A stretch of DNA of 64,000 nt from Zelopaecilomyces penicillatus (taxonomy: Eukaryota > Ascomycota > Sordariomycetes > Hypocreales > Pseudodiploosporaceae): assembly GCA_005765155.1 (NCBI GenBank), contig VCCP01000007.1, positions 1,691,501 to 1,755,500 on the forward strand, written 5' to 3'. Both the position numbers and the translations under genes were made by a program. Shown here in pieces: positions 44,501 through 55,554 of this stretch; the first letter of the stretch is position 1; every line of letters begins with the position of its first letter. Under the pieces are notes generated by a model, which saw nothing but the letters and a program-made list of their open reading frames with translations, was not told where the DNA came from and did no database searches.

Positions 44501-47500
44501 ACACCATCCAACCGAGATGGGGATCGGAGGTGGTGCTGATCGGAATCCCATCATCCAGGTCCATCCATGACTACCCCTGTCCACCGGTTGGTTGGTGCAT
44601 TACGAATACATTGCACATCCTCGCACGCCGTGCCTTGCCCATACACCTATGGACCAGAAACTTTTGCACAGTGTAGGTACGTACACACATAAGCCCCATT
44701 CCCTCGGCGCCTCGGCTTTGCGCCTGCTTGACTCGACATGACATTCGCCGACTGTGCACAATCAGCACTATCTGCTCGGATGCTCCTTGTATCTCTCTAC
44801 TGGACGAATACTCCGTTCCAAATAAGGTACCTGTAGAAGGTGTTCACCAAGGATACATCGTCCCGTCGTGGTCGGTGTGTTTTCCACTGCTCCATGCGAT
44901 GCGATCCTCCTCTCCTCCATGCCTTGCTTGCCCCCTATCCCCAAACGCGGCCCATGCCCGTTGTCTGCTCCTTTTTGCTTTCTTCGCCCTTTGTTATGCT
45001 TTTATGTTTCTGTTTATGGTTCCACCGGCGCGTTGCAATTCAAACCCATCTGTCTCATACAGTGTGCGTTGTGCTCTTTGCCTGTCTGAGGCTTGCGAAG
45101 CTTGTTGGCCAACCGGTCCTTTTTTGCTCTGCCACGTCTCCGTGGATCACCGTCAATTTCTCTTGGCAGATCGAAATGGATGATCGCGAAACACGGAACC
45201 AACAGGCAGGCAGACCATGCCCACTACGCCAGCCTCCTTGGCCCCATTTGTCGTGGTCCAGCGCCTTGTGTTTCTTCTCTCGTCGATGGATCCGGCCGCC
45301 GAGCCGCGCTATTTCTGGCTCCACCGGATTTCCACACACTCTCTTGACACATTTTCTCGCTCTCGCTCTCGCACTCGAACCATCTCTGCACTTGCCCAGT
45401 ACCAATTATTGACTCTCCAACCAGGGCAGTGATAAGCAATTCCGGCAATCCATCCATCCATATTTGCAACTACCATAAGCAAATGCCCACCGATGGATGA
45501 CATTTTGCTCGTTCCGCGCTGTAAATTGCTGGTGAATTGATAACCGGTTACCCGTAGCAAGTCCGTCCCAGTGCAGATAGGCTCAACTCAGTTCCATTCC
45601 AGGGGCGCACACGTTCGTCATGATAACACAGACGCTATTTTGACGATTGTAATCTTGGGAAGCGCGGGAACAGGGGCCAGGGATGATGATGGGCGGGTCC
45701 ACAACACCTTCCATTTTGCATGGCGTTATTCCACACCCTCAAGCGCCAGGTTCCTTGGCGCTGATCTGCGTGGTACGTCTCTCCTGGTTGAGAACCCGTT
45801 GGTGGATGACAGATGTACAGTGAGTGGACTGCGGTGGCATTCCCCCAGCATGTAACCATTGGTGCTTGGAGGCGATTCGTGATGTTCACCACCTTGACAA
45901 CTGCAACCATCACCACTTTGCGGGATTCGCAATGGGATGGGTACCACACAATAATATCAGATCCAATGCGACTCCCCAACCTTCAATCAGATCCACATTG
46001 GAAGCTACACCTGCTGATATACCTGTAACCAAAGATGTGGTTTCTTTGGTGATGAAGCATGAATCATCGACAGCCTACTATGATTGTGATTTGCACCTAG
46101 CAGCAGGTGCCGTAACCCACGCGTCACCAAAGAGCTTGTCTGGTCTGATTGTGCCATCACTGCACAATCACCACTCTGCGCACACAAATTGCAAAGATTT
46201 CGACTCCAATTATTGTCTCTAACAACATACCAACAACATTGAGGCCGAGTTCCGTCGAGACTTGCCCTGATGTAGCTCGGTGCTCCAAGTCCGACCTTGT
46301 TGGACTCGAGCTTACTGCCTTGATTTTATTGTAACTTGCATTGGAAGCTGGAACTTTTCCACAGTATCTCGCCGGCCAGGTTTGAAAAGGGAATGTGAAA
46401 AGCACCACACCCGTAATGGGCTGTTCGGAACTGCCGCACCGGGCCGAGTGAGGCAAAAAAAAAAAAAAGATGTTTAAACAAATTGACGCCAACTGCCTCG
46501 GCCATACAGCAGGTTGGTTATTAGGGGCTTGCGCTATGAAGAAGTCTACTGCGATTTATTGAATCGATCTCTCGTTACAAACTCTTCTCCATGTTTTCTT
46601 GGCCATTTGTGCCAAGACACTGAACGTCACCAAGTGATGGCGCGGGCATGCGTACGTATGCCCCGGAGTTGGCAACACCCAAAGCCGGACGTGCGGAGAA
46701 CCAATATTCGGACGGAGTACTCCGTGCTCCCTGTTCAATCAAGGAATCTTGAAGGGCCCTGCGGCAGACAAACACCTGTTCCCGTTTCTACAACACCCTC
46801 GAAATGTTGGTTTAAGCGAGTGGCATTATTATGGGCAGTGAAAGAAGCGCACATTGAGCTAGCCCGAGACATGACAATATTGGAGCAAAAGCTCTCCCCG
46901 CTTGCACTGTCTGGCATGGTAACGGTCGATTACAACTTCATTGCCCAATCACTAACCAACATGACCCAACTATATTCACACTGTCTGCTGCATGCATGGA
47001 GTTATTCCCCTCCTTTCAACCGTGCGGCATACATATATATGCATTACTAGGTACAAAACTCAGTGCACACACATGGTACAAACTAACTTCCGTCTTCGGC
47101 CCCAGCCTCTTCAATTGTTGCCTTGAACCATTTGTTCTTTCGCCCGAAGAACGCCCCTCGATGGATTAGAAGGTACTATGTTGACAGGCTAGTCGGCCAA
47201 ACTCTATCATAGATAGCTCACTCGGGGATGCCTTCCCCGCACACATGCTTTTATGTGCTTGTCGGATGTTTTATGCATGTGAAGCCGTCCGGACCCGGCG
47301 GTCGGACGGCCTCGGCGATAGAGCGGGGCTGAGATATGTCGAGAGGAGGGCCCGATAGCCGGAGAGCTCTGTCGAAGCCGGCCTTTTAGGATACTCTGAG
47401 GCAAGAGAGAAGGGGAGAGGGTGTTTGGTGCATTTGTGAGCAAAACGGACGATGGTTTACTTCTGGATGGCTTTCCTAGCTTGCGCCATATGCAGCACTG

Positions 47501-50398
47501 GTATGTCGCTTCTCTTCCAGATCTCGACTGGCAGATAATTAGACGGGGAGATCTCGACCACACCAATCAATAGGGTGGCTTTCCTCATGGGGACTGCGTG
47601 GATTTTCTTTTGGCTTCTACTAATTATAGCCAGTCTGTGTGTAGGGCAGAGTACTTGGTGCTCTGTACAGTAACTGTATCAAACAGTAACAGTTGTCGCG
47701 GCGTAATATGCTTGATGGAAAGAGCTTCTCAGACTCTAAACCCTAAAAGAGGACATCATTTATATACATCCATCGTCAACATTTCTTCCAGCTTTCAACA
47801 TCAATTGCGTCAACCCAACTGAAAAAATTCTTAGTATCCTAGTTTTCCAAGTCTCTCTGTTTTTTTCCCCGGCAGATAGAAAGTCTCACAAATCCGGCAT
47901 GAGGGCAACGCCTTCTTTTTTTTTTTGTGTGTACATCTCAAGCCACGCAGACAGGGAACATGTTAAGTGTGTGTGCGAAGGAAAGTGTGTGTGTGTGTTT
48001 TTGTCTCTTGGATAGAGGGTGGTGAAGCTATTTAGCGGTGGCCAATTACATCATGGCCGGACTGCCGGAAACACGAGGAACCGTAACCTTCCCCCCAAGA
48101 AGAGTGGGTGGGCTGATGCTTTTTTTTGACAGGAGATACGAGGCGGCGAAATGTGAAAAAGGCTTGGCGGACTTTTTTTTTTTTTCAACTTCTACTCTTA
48201 CGGTTTGTCCTCGTGTACTGGTCACGGTTCTGGCTTTGGTTTGGTATGGGAGATCTTTTGCTGTGTTGGTGGGGTTTGCTAGTTTGAGCTTGAATATGTA
48301 TCTGAGGGTGTGTCTGTATCATGTATAAGTTACAAGTGAAGAATAAGGATGTTAAGTGGTGATATCTGATAGCCTTAATGACGATGGGTTTACGCAAAGG
48401 TAAGTTGGGGACTGGGACTATATGCGCCACTTTTACGAGCACGACGTAGTGGGAAAAAGCCATGGGTAGCTTTCCCCGGATTTTGTGTTAAGAAGCGCTA
48501 TTTTGTAAATTAATTGCTCCTGCTTGTGTGTACTGTTCAAGGTTTCATCAGCTAGCTGGTCTTGATTGGTCTATATGGTTTCATCGTTCCGACAGATGAG
48601 GTTGTCTTTTCATCTTTCTGCCAGTTAATAAAGATATATAACGTTACATTGGGTTACAGCACTGTGTATAAATATGGTATGAGTAATGTAGAAAAGTGAG
48701 GAGATCTTCCCGACTCGATCTACTAAATTGCGCAAAGATGAGATACGCAGTTTGAACATTGTAGAACTCGAAAACAAAATAACACTTGAGATTTCTTCTT
48801 TAGGGAGAAGTGGTGGGAAGAGAGGGACGGGTCGGGAGATGCCGTAATTAATGATAACAAAAAAGAAGAAAAGGCAATAAATTGTTCTTATTAGCTTGTG
48901 TGATGTGTCTAAAAGAAGAAATAAGGGTGGGTTGCTGTAATTCGTAATCAATCATGTACTGTGTAGGTACTTACAAACGACTACCACAAAAAAAAAAAGA
49001 AGCAAAACCAGCAGGTTTCCAATATTTTAATCTAACCATCAATTAACACAGCTGGGCCAATCTATCACGCCCATAATAGATGGAAAAAAAAATGCTTCTT
49101 TTTGAAAGAAAAGAGGGTTCAATCTCTTGGAATGTGGCGGCGTTTCAGCTGTGATAATCATCATTTCATCCTCATCTATGACCGCACAGCCTCCGCCACA
49201 AAGAAGCTACTGAAAGGAACCCTTCCAAAGGGGCAAGATATCAAACTGATGTGTAGGGTTTTTGAGATGATGTATGAGATTGGCTGCCTCTTTCATTTAT
49301 TTGTGGTTGAATCTTGTGGCGAGTGCAGTTTTGGGGTGATTAAGGGTCGTCTTTTTGGGAGGGATGATGATGGAAGTCTAGGGTAGTTGGGGACGTAAAG
49401 TGAATGAATGATATTGACACAGATCATCTTTTGCAAGTTTGTGCTAGTCAGTGTGTTTGAATTGGCTTTTTGTTTCGTCATGACTTTGGATTTCATTTGT
49501 GCATTTAAAATGTTGACAGATGTGGTATCATGAGATGATGAGCGATGCATCGAATGGATGACAAGCTACCTTATGTTTCAGACATCTACAACTACTTCTA
49601 TACAAAGCCTATACTGAGAGTCACGAGCCTCGTCTTCTTTGATTCGAGAACAGCACTGAATCATATTTTAACTCCAAATTGCTATAAAATCCGCTGTAGA
49701 AGTAAAAGACGCGCTTTCAAGACGAGATTTCTATATAGATATCACAAAACTCATTACAGCTGGAGACTATACCATGAAATAATGATGGCAGAGATTTGTT
49801 AGGAACTTGAATCATCCCAACGTATTCAATGCTCATAAACTGAATAAAAAACCTGTGATACTTTCTAACATGCCCTCTATCATGTTGTCATTGCGCAAAC
49901 CGCAAACCAGTCTATCAACCAACCCTAACCCTACATACAAGAACCTCATGACATCATTGTCACCCCCACGCAAGTATGCAAGGCTGAAGAGCTTGAAGCT
50001 CCAAGCTGTCATCGACGCTGTATGCACGCGTACAACACCATCATAACACCACGATATATTCTTCATCCCAAACTCACTACTCTCTGGTTTCACAGTATTT
50101 CTCATCCCATATACTTTTCAACTCATCATTTATCTACATTATATACCATACATCTTATTAACGCACTTCACACTCATCTCAATAGCTTCACAAGCTCTCA
50201 TCTTCCGTAAGAAACGCACGGTTCAGGCTGTCAGTCAGCCTTGAGGTAACCCCCCCACAGCCTCGTCGCCGGACCTGAAACCTCCACGCTTCTCTGCATC
50301 TCACTCGTTTGCTCCATTCATATCCCACCGCTCATTTCCCATTTGCTGTACTACTACTACTGCTACTACCCCCACCCAATACATCCTCACAAAATATC
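41598..50398. other. 8.8-kb region without a supportable gene
   Basis: No frame has a recognisable domain, good codon use or plausible splicing. The left part (41.6-47 kb) is moderately GC-rich with CT-, CA- and CAG-type simple sequence; the right part (47.5-50.3 kb) is AT-rich. Examples are CAG/TAG repeats (42346-42378), an ACAC-rich patch (about 44156-44180) and T-tracts near 47918 and 48175. The longest ATG or near-ATG frames (about 178-205 codons) look random. Confidence 0.45.
42346..42378. repeat. CAG/TAG trinucleotide repeat
   Basis: Eleven near-consecutive AGC/AGT units, five of them pure CAG, in the gene-free stretch upstream of the WSC gene. Confidence 0.8.
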
Positions 50399-51544
50399 AT
50401 GGGTGCGTCGTCCCCTCTCCTCCCTAAATCCCATCCTCCTCTCCAACCAAACTCTCGCTCTCGTCGCTACTGCGGCCACCTCCCGGCGCCCCTTATCGCT
50501 CTCTCTGCCATCACTATCATGGCACTCCTCGTCCACCTCCTCCTTCTCTTCACTACCACCACATCTAGCCTTGCTACACCGAAACCCCCTTCCGCGATAC
50601 CCTCATATCACGACTACAGCAGCGCATACTCCTTCGACGCTGGAAATGACCCTTCTCCTTCGCTCTCCACATGGATGTCACGCCTCCCCGACGCCGCGCC
50701 GCTCAGCGCTCTCAGCATCCCCGGCACTCACGATACCATGACCTACGCGCTCGACACCAACCAGCAGCTGCAGTGCCAGAACTGGAGCCTCGCTGTTCAG
50801 CTTTCCTCGGGTCTGCGCTACTTCGATATCCGCGCTCGTCTGCGCGCCGACCGACTACAGATCTACCATGCCGACGGTTACACCGGCTTCAGTTACGAGG
50901 ATGTGCTCGTTGCCATGTTTGCTTTTCTCGACGCCAACCCATCCGAGACGATCGTCATGCGCCTCAAGGAAGAAGGTTCACCGATCAAGGACTCCAACAA
51001 TACCATCTCCTTTGAGGATGCCCTCAACTATCACCACCACACTGCGCCGGCCACCGCAGCTGGCGCCGCTCGCCACTTATTCCACTACGACCCTGCCGCG
51101 CCGATCCCTACCCTCGGCGCCCTGCGCTCCCAAGTTCTCATACTGCAGAACTTCCGTGCCAAGCAGGGCGCCGAGGCGTACGGGCTCGCCTGGGAGGGCC
51201 CACGTATGGCCCTTGAGGATTTCTGGATGGTTCCAGACATCTACCACCTCGCCGACAAGTGGGTTGCCGTCCGCGACGCCCTCGAAGCCGCTGCCACTGC
51301 CGCCGCCGACAACTCAGTCCTTTTCCTCGCTCATTTGTCTGCCTCCGTCGGCGTCCTGCCCATCGAGGCCGCCGCGGGGCCCAAGAATCGCACCATCCAG
51401 GGCATCAATGACATGACAGGCCAGTGGCTGCGCGACTTTGAGGGCGTTGAGGGTGTGACGCGCACGGGGATTGTGATTATAGACTTTCCTGGGAAGCAGC
51501 TTGTAGATGCGATTCTGCGCTGGAATCGACTGTTGAAGATATAG
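50399..51544 (+). CDS. Bacterial-type PI-PLC X-domain protein, membrane anchored
   Basis: 381 residues, intronless. It has the catalytic X-box fold of phosphatidylinositol-specific phospholipase C, which cuts PI or GPI head groups. Two catalytic histidines are visible: H111 in SIPGTHDTM and H157 in LQIYHADG; RYFDIRAR supplies the conserved Arg/Asp. Other family features are FLDANPSETIVMRLKEE and the late IVIIDFPG. There is no Y-box, C2 or PH domain, unlike the calcium-dependent eukaryotic enzymes, so it groups with bacterial-like PI-PLCs found in many fungi. A hydrophobic segment at about 30-56 is a signal peptide or signal anchor, so it acts at the surface or is secreted. The start is the ATG at 50399; upstream codons in frame are non-ATG. 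Confidence 0.9.
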   Translation: MGASSPLLPKSHPPLQPNSRSRRYCGHLPAPLIALSAITIMALLVHLLLLFTTTTSSLATPKPPSAIPSYHDYSSAYSFDAGNDPSPSLSTWMSRLPDAAPLSALSIPGTHDTMTYALDTNQQLQCQNWSLAVQLSSGLRYFDIRARLRADRLQIYHADGYTGFSYEDVLVAMFAFLDANPSETIVMRLKEEGSPIKDSNNTISFEDALNYHHHTAPATAAGAARHLFHYDPAAPIPTLGALRSQVLILQNFRAKQGAEAYGLAWEGPRMALEDFWMVPDIYHLADKWVAVRDALEAAATAAADNSVLFLAHLSASVGVLPIEAAAGPKNRTIQGINDMTGQWLRDFEGVEGVTRTGIVIIDFPGKQLVDAILRWNRLLKI

Positions 51545-52248
51545 CGATAGACATGGATAGATATAGACTCCAAGATTTGAAGGGGGGGAGGAATGAATAT
51601 ATAAAGAAGAAGGATAAAGGGTAGCCGCCACAATCTATACCGCATTTCTATACATGTATATAATATATCAACTTCATATTACACTGTGTCAACCCGGCGC
51701 CGTTTCATTTCGAAGCTGAATCATCAATGCAGTGGATATTCACTTGGAACACTTAAATTACATTGATGAATCGGTCAACACTTTCCTCAGATTGTGATAA
51801 ACTTACTCTCTTTGAAGATCTTCACATATTCCTGGGCGGCGATGCAAACAATTCCTACGCAAAACTGGAAGTACAGTTCTATAGAGTGATAATGACACCA
51901 TACATCCATTTTTCTGGCGTTGGACCACATCATCGCATCCATCAGCAACCGACTCATTTAGATATCAATAGCACATAGATTTCATTCCTACATACAAAAT
52001 ACAGACACGGAAAACTCCTAGACAAGAGACCCAGCCAATTTCCCATGCCGGTATCACCAAACAGCTCCCTCAAATAAAAAATTAAGAAAACTCCCATATG
52101 TCCCAAATGCCCGCTTTGCCCAAATGTTTGCCATTTCGCCTGTTTGCTAATCATCCATCCCTCTTCACACGCTATCCATGACCCCAAACACATGCGCTCA
52201 TTTTCATCAAGAAAAGAGGGTGTCTGTCTTAACCCCCTTTCCCCCTCC
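51545..52248. other. Convergent intergenic region, no gene seen
   Basis: 3' flanks of the PI-PLC gene (+) and the propeller-TM gene (-). AT-rich near 51640-51770. Nothing to report. Confidence 0.5.
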
Positions 52249-55200
52249 TCATGCGTCACCAAGAGTCGATTTACTCCTCTTCTCATGTAGTGGACTACTG
52301 GTTTGGCTCCGCACCTCACTGGTACTCCGGCTCTCAATTGTATCCACCATTTGCAAAACACGCGTCCGCGGCCGCTCGAGGGTCATGGCCTCTGCTGTCA
52401 TATAAGCCGCGGACAGGCGACGGTCAGAGTCAAAGGTCGAATGTGAGTTTCGCCGGTCTCCTAGGTCTCCCAGATCTACCCCCAATAGAGCGTCGTCGTG
52501 ATCTAGATCATGTATGTGATCAGTATCTGCGATCGGTGCCCCACCTTCATCTGAGTCATCGTGGGGACGGATGTGACGTGAGGATAGGCCGCTCCGGGAT
52601 GAAGCAGATCCTTGGATTGTTGATGTATCAGGGTCTACAAGTACCGCTGATTGGGGCTGGTGTAGCGGCTGCTTCTCATCGTCCATGTCGCCATCCTCGT
52701 CATCGGCATTGACCACTCTCAGGCGCTCCTTAGGCACCGTGAACATGACCTGTACTAGCCGCCTTTCTACCGCTCGCTCAACATCCCAATCATTTTCACC
52801 AGAAACGCTCGGTCGACCTTCAACATCACCCCAGTCCTGTCGGCCCTGCTTTCTCCTAAGAAGCTCGCCACTCAGACCAGATAGATGTGACTCGTAGTCG
52901 GCACTGGCCTGATCCATTGAAGGTCGCCGCGGAGACTCTTCACGCATTGATTCCGCTGGCGAGTTCTCGTCTGAGGTGGAAAATACTCGCCTTAAGGAGC
53001 CCAACCAACTCCGTCGAGGTTTAGACTTGGATGGAGAGCCAGGCATCGGCGGAAATTCATCATCCTCAAAGGGGCTGCATGGTTCCTCACGTCCCATCAA
53101 GAGCCCAGGCGCCTCAGCTTGCAAAGCCCCAAATCCCGACTTAGCCGTGTTGTAACTGCTCGATGAAGAGCTGCCAGGTTTCTGAGGTTCACAACTACCC
53201 ACAGTAGCAGGGCCTCCAAAGAGGCCAGCAGCCAAATTGGACCATCGCCCCGATGAGGTGCGCTTCAGACTATCCACTGCGCTCCTATTCGACTCTGATA
53301 TGTTGGAGACAGTGCGCTCATCATCATCATGCACGCTGGTAGAGAGGAGCGAGCTTCGATGTGTCGGGGAGAAACGACCTTGACGGGCATTGTATCGAGC
53401 CACCAAACCATCTGGAGCATCGACGTCACTCACCCAGTCTTGCACATCTGGGTCATGGCGACGGGTGCCTTCTGGACTTGGTGTGATGAGGCTTCGAATA
53501 GGTGGAGCAGGTTGCAGGGCAGTCGTTGGCATACCAACCGTACTAGCAGTTGGTGTGAGAAACGGGTCTGTATGAACCTCAGATGTAGGCGTTGTGATGT
53601 CGTTGAGATTGACACGGTGCAGGTCTTCTTCCTCGTCGTCCTCCAAGATCGGATGTATCTGTCCTGGAGGAGAAACGAGGGCTGTATTGAGTTGGCTGGG
53701 TGTGAGAACGTATCCACCTCGCATTTGTCGCGACACTGGTTTTCTTGCAATGTTTGGAGTAACTGGAGGATATTCGCCGTATTGAGATCCTCCCCTATTG
53801 CCACCACCCACGATACTCTCATACCCAAGGGAGCGCCCAGTCGACCGAGGTTGGCCCTGCCCACTGGTATACCAACCGTTATGACCCCATGGGAGGGATC
53901 CATCATGTTCCATCATCTCATCCGTGTTATGTATGAACTGGGAGGCATCCTGGGTGATAGCACGGATTGCGTCGTCTCGCGACTTTTTCATCTTTCTCTG
54001 CTTTCTCCGCCAGAAGAACAAGGCGAGTAGAACACCGAATAACGCGGCCAGGCCAAGGCCAACTCCCAACCCTAGTCCAAGTCCGAGATGTTTTGGTTTT
54101 GAGGATTCACTCCCCTTGCCTGGAGCATTCAGCGGATTGTCGCCGTTTGAGCGGCCTGCGGTAGGATTGGTGTAGGAATCAACCCAGGACATGGATGTCA
54201 AGTTCAGGAAACGAGGCGACGAGTTGCTAGACGAAGCTTGGCGTTTGATCTTGGAAGAGTCGGATGACCTCATAGGCCATCCACCGTACACCATCATGAC
54301 GTTTCCTGGTAGAATAGCAGCACCGTGGCCGTAGACACCGTCTCCTTTGGGTTGCTCTTTTGGTATCCTCCACTGCCACGAGTTATAAGCTTGACTCAGC
54401 TGAAGAATTGCGAGTTGCGGTTCTGCCGGCGTCTCCACGTCACCAACCCAGCCTCCTAGAACCACAATTGAGCGTCCGTCTTCAGAAAGGACTGCTGTAT
54501 GGCCAGATCGAGGGTCTACGCTTGTTGCAATGTCGGCTGAAGCGCGTTTGGCTTGGGGCTTGACGATGATTTCACTGCTCTCCGTTGTCAGTTCGCCGCC
54601 GCCAGGTTGCTGAATGTTTACGTAGGACCACGTCTCCTCGGGCAGATTCCACACAGCCGCGGTACTCATGTTGATGAAGGCCTGCTGTGTGTGGCCGCCG
54701 AGCACGACATAGCTGGTTTGCTGTGTTACTGTTCCAGAGTTGTTGTTCATGGAGCTCTGCATGGCAGTAAGGGTGAACCCGGCAATTGATCTGCGCGGGC
54801 CGACGCTGGACGCCACACCGAGCGTGTAAGTGGTGCCGGTGCTAGTCGTAGATTGCGATTGCATACTGGCCGGGGTGAGGCTCAGCATGGAAGTGGTGTA
54901 GTTGGCTTGCGACTGCCACGCGCTCGAATTAGATTGCGGTGCTGCACACATGCCGCCGTAGGTGTATATCGTAGGCTCGTCCATTTCTGGAACCAACGTT
55001 GAAGAGAAAGCCAATGTGCCTCCCAGAAAGTATGGCCCGCGCACATTGCTCTGTCCTTTTTCTATCGACGTCGGCTTCTTCAGCCAATCTCCGCCTTCAT
55101 TGCTTCCTCCAAACTTCCATACTTGACCACCCTGTTCATCACACTTGCCAGCCAACACCATGACCGCGCCATCGCCCGTCCTCGCCGCTCCAAACGCGGC

Positions 55201-55554
55201 ATCTCCATCACCAAGGAACGGTAGCTTCGAGGTCACAGTCTCCAGTTTCGAACCCGAGTCTAGTGCGCCGGAAATATTGAGAGAGAGGAACTGTACGCTA
55301 TCATCGTCAATCTGGGTGAATATGTATGCCAGGTCCTGCCCGAAACATGCCGACTGCGACTGGTTGAAGCACACGCTTGGTGGTAGGATTTGCGTGGGCA
55401 CGTACGGGAAGCTGTGCGCGGCCACCCGAGACGGCAGAGCAGCACAGGCGAGAAGGGCGAGAGAAGCAGCCGCTGCATGTGCTGTGCGTCTCGCCCACCT
55501 GCCACTGGCCGGCCTGGCGAGGGCTGTCGCAGATTGTTGCTGTTGTCCCGCCAT
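52249..55554 (-). CDS. Beta-propeller (kelch-like) single-pass membrane protein
   Basis: 1101 residues in a single uninterrupted exon. An N-terminal signal peptide (about 22-46, ending SRVAA) leads into an ectodomain of about 440 residues with spaced kelch-like blades: VMVLAGKCD, TIYTYGGMC, SYVVLGGHT, RSGHTAVLSEDGRSIVVLGGW and GHGAAILPGNVMMVYGGW. It has many N-glycosylation sequons. One helix at about 487-513 (Gly/Leu-rich, then FFWRRKQRKMKK) crosses the membrane. The remaining about 588 residues are a Ser/Pro/Asp-rich cytosolic tail without a known domain. Galactose oxidase/kelch-type ectodomains of this sort are common in filamentous fungi. The ligand and role are unknown; a surface receptor or wall-linked sensor is inference. 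Confidence 0.85.
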   Translation of the reverse strand: MAGQQQQSATALARPASGRWARRTAHAAAASLALLACAALPSRVAAHSFPYVPTQILPPSVCFNQSQSACFGQDLAYIFTQIDDDSVQFLSLNISGALDSGSKLETVTSKLPFLGDGDAAFGAARTGDGAVMVLAGKCDEQGGQVWKFGGSNEGGDWLKKPTSIEKGQSNVRGPYFLGGTLAFSSTLVPEMDEPTIYTYGGMCAAPQSNSSAWQSQANYTTSMLSLTPASMQSQSTTSTGTTYTLGVASSVGPRRSIAGFTLTAMQSSMNNNSGTVTQQTSYVVLGGHTQQAFINMSTAAVWNLPEETWSYVNIQQPGGGELTTESSEIIVKPQAKRASADIATSVDPRSGHTAVLSEDGRSIVVLGGWVGDVETPAEPQLAILQLSQAYNSWQWRIPKEQPKGDGVYGHGAAILPGNVMMVYGGWPMRSSDSSKIKRQASSSNSSPRFLNLTSMSWVDSYTNPTAGRSNGDNPLNAPGKGSESSKPKHLGLGLGLGVGLGLAALFGVLLALFFWRRKQRKMKKSRDDAIRAITQDASQFIHNTDEMMEHDGSLPWGHNGWYTSGQGQPRSTGRSLGYESIVGGGNRGGSQYGEYPPVTPNIARKPVSRQMRGGYVLTPSQLNTALVSPPGQIHPILEDDEEEDLHRVNLNDITTPTSEVHTDPFLTPTASTVGMPTTALQPAPPIRSLITPSPEGTRRHDPDVQDWVSDVDAPDGLVARYNARQGRFSPTHRSSLLSTSVHDDDERTVSNISESNRSAVDSLKRTSSGRWSNLAAGLFGGPATVGSCEPQKPGSSSSSSYNTAKSGFGALQAEAPGLLMGREEPCSPFEDDEFPPMPGSPSKSKPRRSWLGSLRRVFSTSDENSPAESMREESPRRPSMDQASADYESHLSGLSGELLRRKQGRQDWGDVEGRPSVSGENDWDVERAVERRLVQVMFTVPKERLRVVNADDEDGDMDDEKQPLHQPQSAVLVDPDTSTIQGSASSRSGLSSRHIRPHDDSDEGGAPIADTDHIHDLDHDDALLGVDLGDLGDRRNSHSTFDSDRRLSAAYMTAEAMTLERPRTRVLQMVDTIESRSTSEVRSQTSSPLHEKRSKSTLGDA

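Noticed and set aside
46514..47050. 178-codon frame in the 8.8-kb gap
   Set aside because: Starts at a non-ATG codon, mixed composition, no domain, no splice support.
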